DNA of 24,611 bases from Planctomycetota bacterium (lineage in GTDB: Bacteria > Planctomycetota > MHYJ01 > JACQXL01): positions 1-24,611 of the forward strand of contig JACQXL010000150.1 of NCBI GenBank assembly GCA_016208805.1, in the 5' to 3' direction. Position numbers and translations under genes: made by a program. A model generated the notes under the pieces. It made no database searches. It was not told where the DNA came from and saw nothing but the letters and a program-made list of their open reading frames with translations. Of this stretch, positions 14,288-21,025 are shown piece by piece. Every line of letters starts with the position of its first letter. The first letter of the stretch is position 1.

Positions 14288-14347
14288 AACGGGCTGATTT
14301 AACAGAGAGGATAAACCATCTGTTCAATCTGCTTAATCAGTTTACTT
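14288..14347. repeat. ATCCG-type repeat at the 3' end of the aminotransferase gene
   Basis: On the minus strand it begins AGTAAACTGATTAAGCAGATT and contains the TAA stop of the aminotransferase at 14342-14344. An inverted word, CTGATTTAACAG, follows near 14294. Confidence 0.6.
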
Positions 14348-15584
14348 AAGCGCCTTCGCAAATATCTCCAGTGCCACGTCCACATCGTCTTTGGTGATAA
14401 TCAAGGGCGGCGACCAGCGGATATTATTCTCGCCGCAACCCAGGATAATCAGGCCGCGTTTAAAGCAATTCTGGACGATACGGTTTCTCCGGTCCGGGTC
14501 CTTGTCCTTTGTTTTTCTGTCCTTGACGATTTCCACGCCTATCATCAGGCCTTTGCCCCGGACATCGCCGATGAAGTGGTATTTATTCATCAGTCCCTGG
14601 AGCCGTTTCATCAGGTAACTGCCGACCGTTGCCGCATTCTTGACCAGCCCGCCTGACCCCAGCCCGACAAGGTCATTCTGGCGGGGGTCGTCAGCCCGCC
14701 CGACCGAATGGTCATTCGCAAATAATATCCGGCTCCACATTCCAGTGCTCAATGGCAAACATCTTGCCGGTCCGGCCCAGGCCGGACTGCACCTCATCGC
14801 AGATAAGCAGGATGCCGAATTCTTTGGCCACTTTTTGCAGGCGCTGGAAATATCCGGCCGGCGGAACGACATAACCGCCCTCGCCCTGAATCGGCTCAAC
14901 CACAATCGCGGCCACGTCCTCGGGCGGTGCAACCTTGGTAAAGATATGGTCTTTTAAGTAGTTGATACAGGCAAAATTGCATTTGGGATGAGTCAAGTTA
15001 AAGACACAGCGATAGCAATACGGATAAGGGATATGGGTTACTTCAGGGAGCAGAGGGGCAAAATGGCGGCGCTGAGCGGCTTTGCTGGCCGTCAGAGACA
15101 GCGCGCCCATTGTCCGGCCGTGGAATGCGCCGATGAAGGCAATCATCCGCGGACGTCTGGTAAAATAACGAGCCAACTTTAGGCCGGCCTCAATGGACTC
15201 AGCGCCGGTATTGGCCAGAAATACCTTTTTGGGGAACCGGCCGGGTGTGATTTTAGTCAACGTCTCGGCCACGTCGGATTGCCAGCGGTAATAGAAATCA
15301 GTACCAATCATATGAATCAGTTGTTCTGATTGCATCTGGATGGCCTGGACGATTTCCGGGTGGCAATGACCGGTGGCACAGACGGCTACGCCGGCCGTGA
15401 AATCAAGATAGCGGTTGCCGTCAGGGTCTTCAATAGTGATGCCGTAACCTCTTTCCGCAACCAGCGGGTATGCCCGGGTATATGATGGCGAGACATAACG
15501 TTTATCCTTGGCTAAAACCTTCTTTGCCTCCGGTCCGGGCGGAACGACCCTTATAAACGGCAGATTTTCTCCGGTTAACTTCAT
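14342..15584 (-). pseudogene. Class III (4-aminobutyrate/acetylornithine-type) aminotransferase lacking its PLP-lysine segment
   Basis: The N-terminal 290 residues are a normal class III aminotransferase: ITIEDPDGNRYLDFTAGVAV, NTGAESIEAGLKLAR, FIGAFHGRTMGALSLT, VVEPIQGEGGYV and LLICDEVQSGLGRTGKMFA, ending NVEPDII. The family continues here with TLAKGxxxGxPLGA, whose Lys forms the Schiff base with PLP. That segment and about 50 following residues are absent. Instead comes roughly 75 bases of GC-rich repeat-like DNA (about 14640-14712) with stops in the original frame. Homology resumes in another frame at LVKNAATVGSYLMKRL and runs through GDVRGKGLMIGVEIV and LGCGENNIRWSPPLIIT to a normal end. 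Without the lysine no transaminase activity is expected. Misassembly at a repeat is the alternative. Confidence 0.88.
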
Positions 15585-15600
15585 AGTTCACTCCTTACTG

Positions 15601-15704
15601 TAAGCGGATTGAGCGGATTTATCTGATACAACAACAATCTGTTTTATCCCTTGCGGGAGCAACATTATGTGAATCCCGTAGGGAATCCGCTTAATCAGTT
15701 TACT
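15601..15704. repeat. ATCCG-type palindromic repeat upstream of the aminotransferase gene
   Basis: TAAGCGGATT (15601-15610) and AATCCGCTTA (15684-15693) form perfect 10-bp inverted arms. Words GAGCGGATT and ATCAGTTTACT continue the similarity to the copies at 3128 and 3461. It fills most of the 188-base gap to the galT-like gene. Confidence 0.7.
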
Positions 15705-15772
15705 GAATAATTAAAATAACTCTTCCGATGATAAACTTCAAGGAAAAACGGGAATAAATCGGCAGGATTGCC

Positions 15773-16765
15773 TTAAACTTTAACTTCCCTTAAAAACTTA
15801 GCGCTGGCCTCAGGCAGGGCAACATTGACGAACATACCGGAGCCCAATTCAAAGCCGGCCGTCTGGCTGACCCTGGGTATCAGACTGATATACCAGTGGA
15901 AGTAGTCGCTCCCTTTTTCATCCACCGGTATGGAACGAACGGAGTAATTGAAGTCCGGGTTATCCAGCCCGTAATATAATTTGGCCAGGGTGGCTTTGAG
16001 GTTTATGGCGAAGTCCTTTATCTCCGCCTCATTAATCTCCACAAACGACGACATATGCCGCCTGGGGAAAATCCAGATATGGAACGGCGAAAGCGCCGCA
16101 TACGGGATGAATGCCGCAAAGTGTTCCGTCTCAAGGATGATGCGTTCCTTCGCTTCTAACTCCCCTTTAAGCGTGTGGCAGAAGATGCACTCGCCGGTAT
16201 CGTCAAAATAATTCACCGCCTGCTCCGTCCGGCTCCTGACCTGGGGCGGGACAATCGGCGTGGCAATCAACTGCGAGTGCGTATGCTCCAGCGATGTGCC
16301 GGCCGAGACGCCGTGGTTCTTGAAAATGGTTATAGACTCTATCCGTTTGTCTTTCTGGGCCGAAAGGTATCGGTCTTTATACGCCCGGATAATATTTGTT
16401 ACTTCCGGTTCGGTCATCAACCCGGTCAGGGCATTATGCCGGGGATGTTCAATAATCACCTCGTGAATGCCGACGCCGGTCATAGAACGGTAAATCCCGT
16501 TTATTTTCCTGACCCGCTCGCCTTCGGGCGTCAGGGCGGCAAACTTGTTATAGACCACCCGGACCTGCCAAGACCTTTTGTCGCCGATACGGAAGGTCTC
16601 CGGCGGCGTCTTGTCCTCGTGACCGGGACAGAATGGGCATTTCTCGCTGAAATCCGGCAGCGGCGCCGGCCTGGTATGTTTTACGAACTCCTCAGGCCGC
16701 TTGGCCCGCTCGGTGGCAATGATTACCCAGTCCCGCGAAATCAGGTTCTGTCTTAATTCTGACAT
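15773..16765 (-). CDS. galT: GalT-family hexose-1-phosphate nucleotidyltransferase
   Basis: About 330 residues from the ATG at 16765 (MSELRQNLISRDWVIIATER), with ribosome site AGAGGT. An upstream in-frame start at 16840 would translate repeat DNA. The HIT-type active site is EHTHSQLIATP (His-x-His-x-Gln, the first His region carrying the nucleotidyl-His). Other landmarks are CPFCPGHEDKTPPE (zinc Cys pair), GVGIHEVIIEHPRHN, a second Cys pair in GECIFCH, and FHWYISLIPR. The reaction is transfer of a UMP (or AMP) group between hexose-1-phosphates in galactose or glycogen-type sugar metabolism. Close relatives include ADP-glucose phosphorylases, so the exact nucleotide is not settled. No partner galK or galE is in the window. 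Confidence 0.9.
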   Translation of the reverse strand: MSELRQNLISRDWVIIATERAKRPEEFVKHTRPAPLPDFSEKCPFCPGHEDKTPPETFRIGDKRSWQVRVVYNKFAALTPEGERVRKINGIYRSMTGVGIHEVIIEHPRHNALTGLMTEPEVTNIIRAYKDRYLSAQKDKRIESITIFKNHGVSAGTSLEHTHSQLIATPIVPPQVRSRTEQAVNYFDDTGECIFCHTLKGELEAKERIILETEHFAAFIPYAALSPFHIWIFPRRHMSSFVEINEAEIKDFAINLKATLAKLYYGLDNPDFNYSVRSIPVDEKGSDYFHWYISLIPRVSQTAGFELGSGMFVNVALPEASAKFLREVKV

Positions 16766-16779
16766 AAACACCTCTTTCC

Positions 16780-16855
16780 AATGCGGAATGGTTAATGCGG
16801 AGTGCGGAGTCCCCGATGGCCATCGGGGCGCATTCCGCAATCCGAATTCCGCATT
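16780..16855. repeat. AATGCGGAAT palindromic repeat
   Basis: AATGCGGAAT (16780-16789) and ATTCCGCATT (16846-16855) are perfect inverted arms. CCCCGATGG-CCATCGGGG (16811-16828), an 18-base perfect palindrome, is nested in the centre. It lies between the zincin and galT genes. Confidence 0.8.
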
Positions 16856-16858
16856 TGG

Positions 16859-17254
16859 TTAATATCTTCCTATATCTCTTAACCTCTGGTCGGAGATGCC
16901 GAAATGATGGGCCAGTTCGTGCATTACGGTCTGTCTGACCAATTTCTTTATATCAGCGCCTGTCCGACAGATACGTTCAATATTTTGCTGGAAGATGGTT
17001 ATCTTGTCCGGCAGAACCCCGCCGTAGAGATGCGTCCGCTCGGAAAGCGGCACGCCCTCATAAAGCCCCAGAATGGATTTGCGGCCTGCCCGAACTGACG
17101 GCCGGTCAGGCGGGCCTGCGGTGAGTGCAGTGGCCTGTCTTGATGTCGGCTCATCCTGTATAACAATCTCCACGTCTTTCATCTTCTGCCTGAAGACCCG
17201 GGGCAGGTTCTTCAAGGATTCTGCAACCAGGTTCTTAAAATCAGACTGCTTCAT
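16859..17254 (-). CDS. Small zinc metallopeptidase (zincin_1-like) with an in-frame insertion
   Basis: A 131-residue protein with the zincin motif HELAHHFGISDQRL (HExxH plus a downstream Asp). Before it come KITIFQQNIERIC and the regular N-terminal helix FKNLVAESLKNLPRVFRQKM followed by VEIVIQDEP, as in the family of small single-domain bacterial metallopeptidases. Homologues run from the IVIQDEP strand almost directly to ILGLYEGVPL. Here about 19 residues (QATALTAGPPDRPSVRAGRK region) intervene. They are coded by a palindrome CTGAC-GGCCG-GTCAG with GCCCG/CGGGC outer arms (17088-17115). The insertion is in a loop, away from the active site. Substrate unknown. Confidence 0.85.
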   Translation of the reverse strand: MKQSDFKNLVAESLKNLPRVFRQKMKDVEIVIQDEPTSRQATALTAGPPDRPSVRAGRKSILGLYEGVPLSERTHLYGGVLPDKITIFQQNIERICRTGADIKKLVRQTVMHELAHHFGISDQRLRDIGRY

Positions 17255-17348
17255 TATTACGGATTATACACCGCAGACAGGCAAAGAGTCAAGTCAAAAC
17301 AGTATTAACGCCGTATCTATGAAACAGACCCTGTTCAGGATAGACCGG

Positions 17349-17783
17349 TCAGTCGCCAGAGTAGGCCAGCGGACTGATAGGTTTTTCGGGCTTATTCTTA
17401 GCGGATGTCTTGATGATGAAAATCGGGCAGAAAGGGCAGATATCCGGCGTGCATTGTTTATGGCCTTCCAGCACCTGCCAGCACTTTTTATCAAACCTGC
17501 CGTAGGCCGGGCATTTCTTGCGGTTACAGCGCTTGATTTCCCAGCAGGATGCCCGGCGATAGAATTCCTTTAACCCATTAATGGTCATCTTTTCGTCGGT
17601 CAGGTAAAACCTGATATCCCTGATAAAGCCAATCTCGTGTCCGGAAAACATTCGCCGTCCCTTTATTTTGGTCGGCCTGATTATCCCCTGCGTTCCGTAT
17701 TCCCGGAGTATTCTTGGCGTCGTATTGCACAGTCTGGCCACTACTGAAATGTTAAATATCGGTATGTTATCGGCGATTTCCAT
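17349..17783 (-). CDS. MerR-type regulator with a Cys-rich C-terminus
   Basis: About 144 residues from the ATG at 17783; an upstream frame start at 17870 gives a non-family leader. The N-terminal winged helix is MerR-like: FNISVVARLCNTTPRILREY, then GIIRPTKIKGRRMFSGHEI and FIRDIRFYLTDEKMTINGLK. Behind it is a Cys-rich module CWEIKRCNRKKCPAYGRF, CWQVLEGHKQC and CPFCPIF, nine Cys in about 45 residues. The same CWE-type pattern occurs attached to signalling proteins in anaerobes. It could hold zinc or an iron-sulfur cluster and make the regulator redox- or metal-responsive; that part is inference. Its likely targets are neighbours such as the flavin locus, or itself through the inverted repeat just upstream. 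Confidence 0.75.
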   Translation of the reverse strand: MEIADNIPIFNISVVARLCNTTPRILREYGTQGIIRPTKIKGRRMFSGHEIGFIRDIRFYLTDEKMTINGLKEFYRRASCWEIKRCNRKKCPAYGRFDKKCWQVLEGHKQCTPDICPFCPIFIIKTSAKNKPEKPISPLAYSGD

Positions 17784-17880
17784 ACTACCAACTATACTTG
17801 GGCTGTTTGAGGGAACCGAATTACAGCCCAGTATAATCGGCAGTAATTCGCTCTGCTCAAACTGCCGCACTATAATAGCA

Positions 17881-17963
17881 ATTATGCGGTTACTTAAAAA
17901 GTGGTAACCAAACTATGCGCGAGGCTCTCGGCAAGGCACATAATTTTACCGTAACCGCATAAT
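17881..17963. repeat. 83-base inverted-repeat element upstream of the MerR-type gene
   Basis: ATTATGCGGTTAC (17881-17893) and GTAACCGCATAAT (17951-17963) are perfect 13-bp inverted arms. An internal GTAACC (17904-17909) can pair with the first arm instead, giving two alternative folds. ATT occurs immediately outside both ends, as a short target duplication would. It could be a miniature transposable element, an operator region or a terminator after the gene at 17965. Confidence 0.75.
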
Positions 17964-17964
17964 A

Positions 17965-18666
17965 TTAATTTTCAAACTGCGCCACCATATGCTGCTCGTC
18001 CCAGTCCATCAGGGTGGAAAGCCGTCCGGTATATTCTCTCCATTCTTGGTAAGAAATAAATGGATGGGTTTTCTCAATCTCGCAGATGGTGGTCCCTAAA
18101 ACCCCGGGAATATTGTTTATCACCTCCTGCGCATATTTCTTAATGGATGCCTCATCCGGGCCGGACAGCGAAATCTGGATACTATCGCCGAACAGATGGA
18201 AAGTATAAGCCAGATATCCCAGCGTAATTCCCGGCCTGTCTGCCGTGGCACAGGCAGGCGCAGGCGGCAGGTTCGCAATCTGCTCGTAAATCTCGTCCAA
18301 CCGTGGGGAATACGCCTTAATGGTAACGGTATACCGTTTCATTCCCGATGTTCTTCGGGACTCCGCTTCGCTTCGCCGGCGGGCATCCGCGGGCAACGGG
18401 AAAAACCGCGGCTTAAGCATATTAATCAACCATATCGCATCCACACCCCTGATTTTTGCCAGATGGCGAGCAATAAAATCACCCAGGATATTGGTGTCGG
18501 CAATATGCATAAACAAACTCGCTTCATTATGTTTACAGCGTTTGGACAGGTAAAGAAGCCGGCCTTGGTTATCCAGTGCTTCCTGCAACTCATCTTTTTG
18601 CCTGACGATTTCCTGCCAGACGGCATCGGCCTGGCCCTGCGATTGGATTCGGACGATACAAATCAT
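17965..18666 (-). CDS. Two-domain RAM/ACT-like protein
   Basis: A 233-residue protein without membrane segments or catalytic motifs that I recognise. Residues about 1-92 look like an Lrp/AsnC-type ligand-binding (RAM) fold, with MHIADTNILGDFIARHLAKI and GVDAIWLINMLKP. Residues about 108-215 repeat the alpha/beta pattern (RYTVTIKAYSPRLDEIYEQI, ISLSGPDEASIKKYAQEVIN, IPGVLGTTICEIEKTHPF). No DNA-binding domain is present, so a stand-alone sensor or small-molecule binder is possible. Two low-complexity segments, at the domain junction (ADARRRSEAESRRTSGM) and near residue 135 (PPAPACATADRPG), are coded by palindromic repeats at 18343-18360 and about 18234-18270. The gene follows the FMN-binding protein gene closely. 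Confidence 0.65.
   Translation of the reverse strand: MICIVRIQSQGQADAVWQEIVRQKDELQEALDNQGRLLYLSKRCKHNEASLFMHIADTNILGDFIARHLAKIRGVDAIWLINMLKPRFFPLPADARRRSEAESRRTSGMKRYTVTIKAYSPRLDEIYEQIANLPPAPACATADRPGITLGYLAYTFHLFGDSIQISLSGPDEASIKKYAQEVINNIPGVLGTTICEIEKTHPFISYQEWREYTGRLSTLMDWDEQHMVAQFEN
18343..18360. repeat. TCCCGA palindrome inside the RAM-like gene
   Basis: TCCCGA-TGTTCT-TCGGGA within coding sequence at the junction of the two domains. It encodes part of an Arg/Ser/Glu-rich linker similar in wording (ESRR, TSGM) to the inserted linker in AtpG. Confidence 0.65.
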
Positions 18667-18715
18667 ATTAACATACCCACCGACAAGGGCGGGACTCCGT
18701 TGCGACTCCGCCTTT

Positions 18716-19870
18716 TTACTTACTGGCCTGTTTCCGGCTGGAATCCAGCCAGCCCTGCCAGTATTTCTGGGCCGATTCCATATCGGTAATTTCTATTGAG
18801 TCTCCTTTTAAAATGTAACTATATGTGGTCTTATCATCTGATTTCCGGCAATGGGCACAGCCGTATGCCGTTAATACCGTCTCCAGAACCGCTTGAACCG
18901 TATCCGTCTCTTTAATCTGGATGGAATTATTCATCTTCACCAGTTTAGCCGATTCCTTAACCTTATCGCTGGTCCAGGTCACCTTAAACTGGCCAAAACC
19001 GGCAAGTTTCTCCAAGGCCTCCGCCAAATTCTCGGTAAGCGAGGTAGTATCAGGCGGGAATTTGGATGACTGGAGTTTCTTATCCGCTTCCGGCTGGGCA
19101 TAAGTGTTTAGTATTAAGGTTATAGACTGCTTGTGGCACATAGAAGTTGTCGCATCAGATAGTTTCCCGACCAGTTGCCCAAGTAGTTTATCCTTCTGCT
19201 CCTTGGAGGATTTGGCCAGTTCTTCCATAACCTTTGCCCTGTTGGCCGGGTCTATATTTGCGGAATTATTTGCGCTTGGCGCATTCAGGAATAGTTCTTC
19301 GTAAAGGGTGCAGGCCTTGCGGACTACAAAGGCGGCGCATTTGCTGGAGATGGTCGCCCCGCTGATGGCCCGATAGTCTTTGCTCGGGTCCAGCGGGTCA
19401 TTACTGCCCTTGCCGAAAAACTGGCTTAAGAAACTACGCAGGGCTATCGGACGGCCCCGCTTTTCCACATAGGCGGTCACGGCCATATTGGTCACCTTGG
19501 CTGTCTGCGTATCCAGCGCCAACACGAAACTTACCGGACCCCATTTGCCCGGCTGGATATCAAAGAGCACCACGCCAACCTTCTTGTCGCCCTTGATGCC
19601 GAAATAGAAAGTATAATCACGCACCTCATCCATCTTTTTGGCTTCCGAGCCTTCCTGGTGCAGAGTCATTGTCTTGATGCGCCCTTTGATGCGCCCGATT
19701 TCATCGTCAGTCAAAGTTCTGGTAACCTTCTCAACCCGATCCACTCCCGGCAACATCTCTTTCAGGGCCTTTTCTTCGGTCAGCAGTCTTTCGCCCCACG
19801 ATATCTGCGACATCACGGCCACCAATGCCACGGCCGCTACCAACCCCATTACCATTCTTTTTGTAGTCAT
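18716..19870 (-). CDS. Exported FMN-binding (flavinylated) protein with a C-terminal STN-like domain
   Basis: A 384-residue protein with a signal peptide (MTTKRMVMGLVAAVALVAVM then SQISWG). Residues about 75-195 form an FMN-binding domain of the NqrC/RnfG/PplA type: FYFGIKGDKKVGVVLFDI, VTAYVEKRGRPIALRSF, then DYRAISGATISSKC. The SGAT Thr is the site where ApbE-type enzymes attach FMN through phosphoester linkage. A helical linker follows. Residues about 285-375 resemble an STN-type beta-alpha domain (KLVKMNNSIQIKETDTVQAV and YSYILKGDSIEITD) with a CAHC pair between. I am less sure of that domain. It follows apbE by about 90 bases and has ribosome site GGAGAG. It probably carries electrons in the periplasm or at the surface. 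Confidence 0.85.
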   Translation of the reverse strand: MTTKRMVMGLVAAVALVAVMSQISWGERLLTEEKALKEMLPGVDRVEKVTRTLTDDEIGRIKGRIKTMTLHQEGSEAKKMDEVRDYTFYFGIKGDKKVGVVLFDIQPGKWGPVSFVLALDTQTAKVTNMAVTAYVEKRGRPIALRSFLSQFFGKGSNDPLDPSKDYRAISGATISSKCAAFVVRKACTLYEELFLNAPSANNSANIDPANRAKVMEELAKSSKEQKDKLLGQLVGKLSDATTSMCHKQSITLILNTYAQPEADKKLQSSKFPPDTTSLTENLAEALEKLAGFGQFKVTWTSDKVKESAKLVKMNNSIQIKETDTVQAVLETVLTAYGCAHCRKSDDKTTYSYILKGDSIEITDMESAQKYWQGWLDSSRKQASK

Positions 19871-19887
19871 ATTTCCTCTCTCCTTTC

Positions 19888-19924
19888 ATTATCCCGCTCT
19901 TTGTTCCGCAAAGAGCGGGATAAT
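19888..19924. repeat. Perfect 16-bp hairpin upstream of the FMN-binding gene
   Basis: ATTATCCCGCTCTTTG (19888-19903) pairs fully with 19909-19924 around a 5-base loop (CGGAA on the transcribed strand). It ends 3-4 bases from the ribosome site. No T-run follows, so it is not a standard terminator. It could protect the downstream mRNA or hinder initiation. Confidence 0.8.
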
Positions 19925-19928
19925 GTCC

Positions 19929-19957
19929 GGTCCCGATACCCCAGCGGGGTCGGGGCC
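19929..19957. repeat. Palindrome in the apbE to FMN-binding gene spacer
   Basis: GGTCCCGATACCCC and GGGGTCGGGGCC arms around AGC, with minor mismatches. It lies next to the perfect hairpin and belongs to the TCCCGA/TCGGGA class. Confidence 0.65.
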
Positions 19958-19959
19958 TT

Positions 19960-20961
19960 TCATCTCTTCAGACTACTATCTAATCCCGCGGATGAACTAA
20001 TCTCTCCCCGGTCGTTTACTACGATTATCTGTATATCCGATTTTGATTGGGCCAACTTCATCGCCTTTTCCGGTCCCATTACAAATAGTGCGGTGGACCA
20101 GCCATCGGCCAGGGTCGGGTCCTGCATCAAGACGCTTAAACTCATTAAGCCCCGGGCCGGATAGCCGGTTTGCGGGTCAAGAATATGATGATACCTGATG
20201 CCGTCCTGTTCAAAGAACCGTTCATAGTCACCCGATGTGGAAATTGACAAATCGGCAATGCCCATACCGGCAATGACGCCGGAACTGCGCGGGTTACGGA
20301 TACCGACCATCCAGGGCTTGCCTTTTATCGCGCCGAAGCCGTAAACCTGGCCGCCGGCCTCAATCAGGGCCGCTTTAGCGCCCTGGTTCTTAAGGACCTT
20401 TACTGTCTCGGACAAACCATATCCCTTGGCAATCGCACCAAGGTCAATATGCAAATCCGGCAAATCCTTGGTAACCTGACCGTCCTTTATGATGATATGT
20501 TGGTAGCCGACCTTCTTAAGGGCGTTTTCAATATCCGCTTTCTGTGGCAGGTGCGGGTTATCGCTAAAGAAACCCCACAGTTTGACCAGAGGTTCAACCG
20601 TGATATCAAATGCGCCGCCGGATTCTTTGCTGATTTCCTGGGCGATGGTAATTATATTGATTATCTCGGTATCGGTGATAGGCGCGCCCTCGTTATTAAA
20701 ACGATAAAGCGGGCTGGCCGGATTGAGGATATTAAATTTGCGGTCTATTTCCTCCATCCGGTCAAATGCGGCATTGATGATTTTATCAACGGTGGCCGGT
20801 GTGCCGGGCACCTGAATAGTGCAATAGGTATCCATCAGGAATTTGGTGCGCTTGACCGCGCTTTCCGGTTTATCCGGATTCGGCTTATCGCCACCCTGGG
20901 CCAGCATAAACCAGCCCACTGCCAAAACCGTTATTATACTGCCAATTATAATCTTTTTCAT
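19960..20961 (-). CDS. apbE: FAD:protein FMN transferase (ApbE)
   Basis: A 333-residue protein with one N-terminal membrane or signal segment (IIIGSIITVLAVGWFMLA), so it acts outside the cytoplasm. ApbE landmarks are all present: FLMDTYCTIQVPG, FNILNPASPLYRFN, GGAFDITVEPLVKLWGF, DLGAIAKGYGLS and the metal/FAD motif HHILDPQTGYPA, followed by DPTLADGWSTALFVMG. It cleaves FAD and attaches FMN to Thr or Ser of target proteins. The next gene downstream encodes a protein with the SGAT target motif, so the enzyme-substrate pair is side by side. The ATG at 20961 has no strong ribosome site. Confidence 0.95.
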   Translation of the reverse strand: MKKIIIGSIITVLAVGWFMLAQGGDKPNPDKPESAVKRTKFLMDTYCTIQVPGTPATVDKIINAAFDRMEEIDRKFNILNPASPLYRFNNEGAPITDTEIINIITIAQEISKESGGAFDITVEPLVKLWGFFSDNPHLPQKADIENALKKVGYQHIIIKDGQVTKDLPDLHIDLGAIAKGYGLSETVKVLKNQGAKAALIEAGGQVYGFGAIKGKPWMVGIRNPRSSGVIAGMGIADLSISTSGDYERFFEQDGIRYHHILDPQTGYPARGLMSLSVLMQDPTLADGWSTALFVMGPEKAMKLAQSKSDIQIIVVNDRGEISSSAGLDSSLKR

Positions 20962-20979
20962 AACATCATATTCAGGATG

Positions 20980-21012
20980 CCGGGCACCCCGACGTTACGT
21001 CGGGACGCCCGG
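20980..21012. repeat. Palindrome between the porin and apbE genes
   Basis: CCGGGC/GCCCGG outer arms and CCCGACG-TTA-CGTCGGG inner arms. It is a strong two-part hairpin of the TCCCGA/TCGGGA class in the short spacer. Confidence 0.75.
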
Positions 21013-21025
21013 TCCCGTTCCCATT

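Noticed and set aside
14342..14932. A separate 196-residue protein at the end of the aminotransferase region
   Set aside because: Its first two thirds read the aminotransferase or repeat in a wrong frame; only the part from LVKNAATVG onward is real and belongs to the broken aminotransferase gene.
18716..19870. CAHC motif and MCHK in the FMN-binding protein as a c-type heme site
   Set aside because: A c-type heme site needs CxxCH; CAHC is followed by Arg and MCHK has a single Cys.
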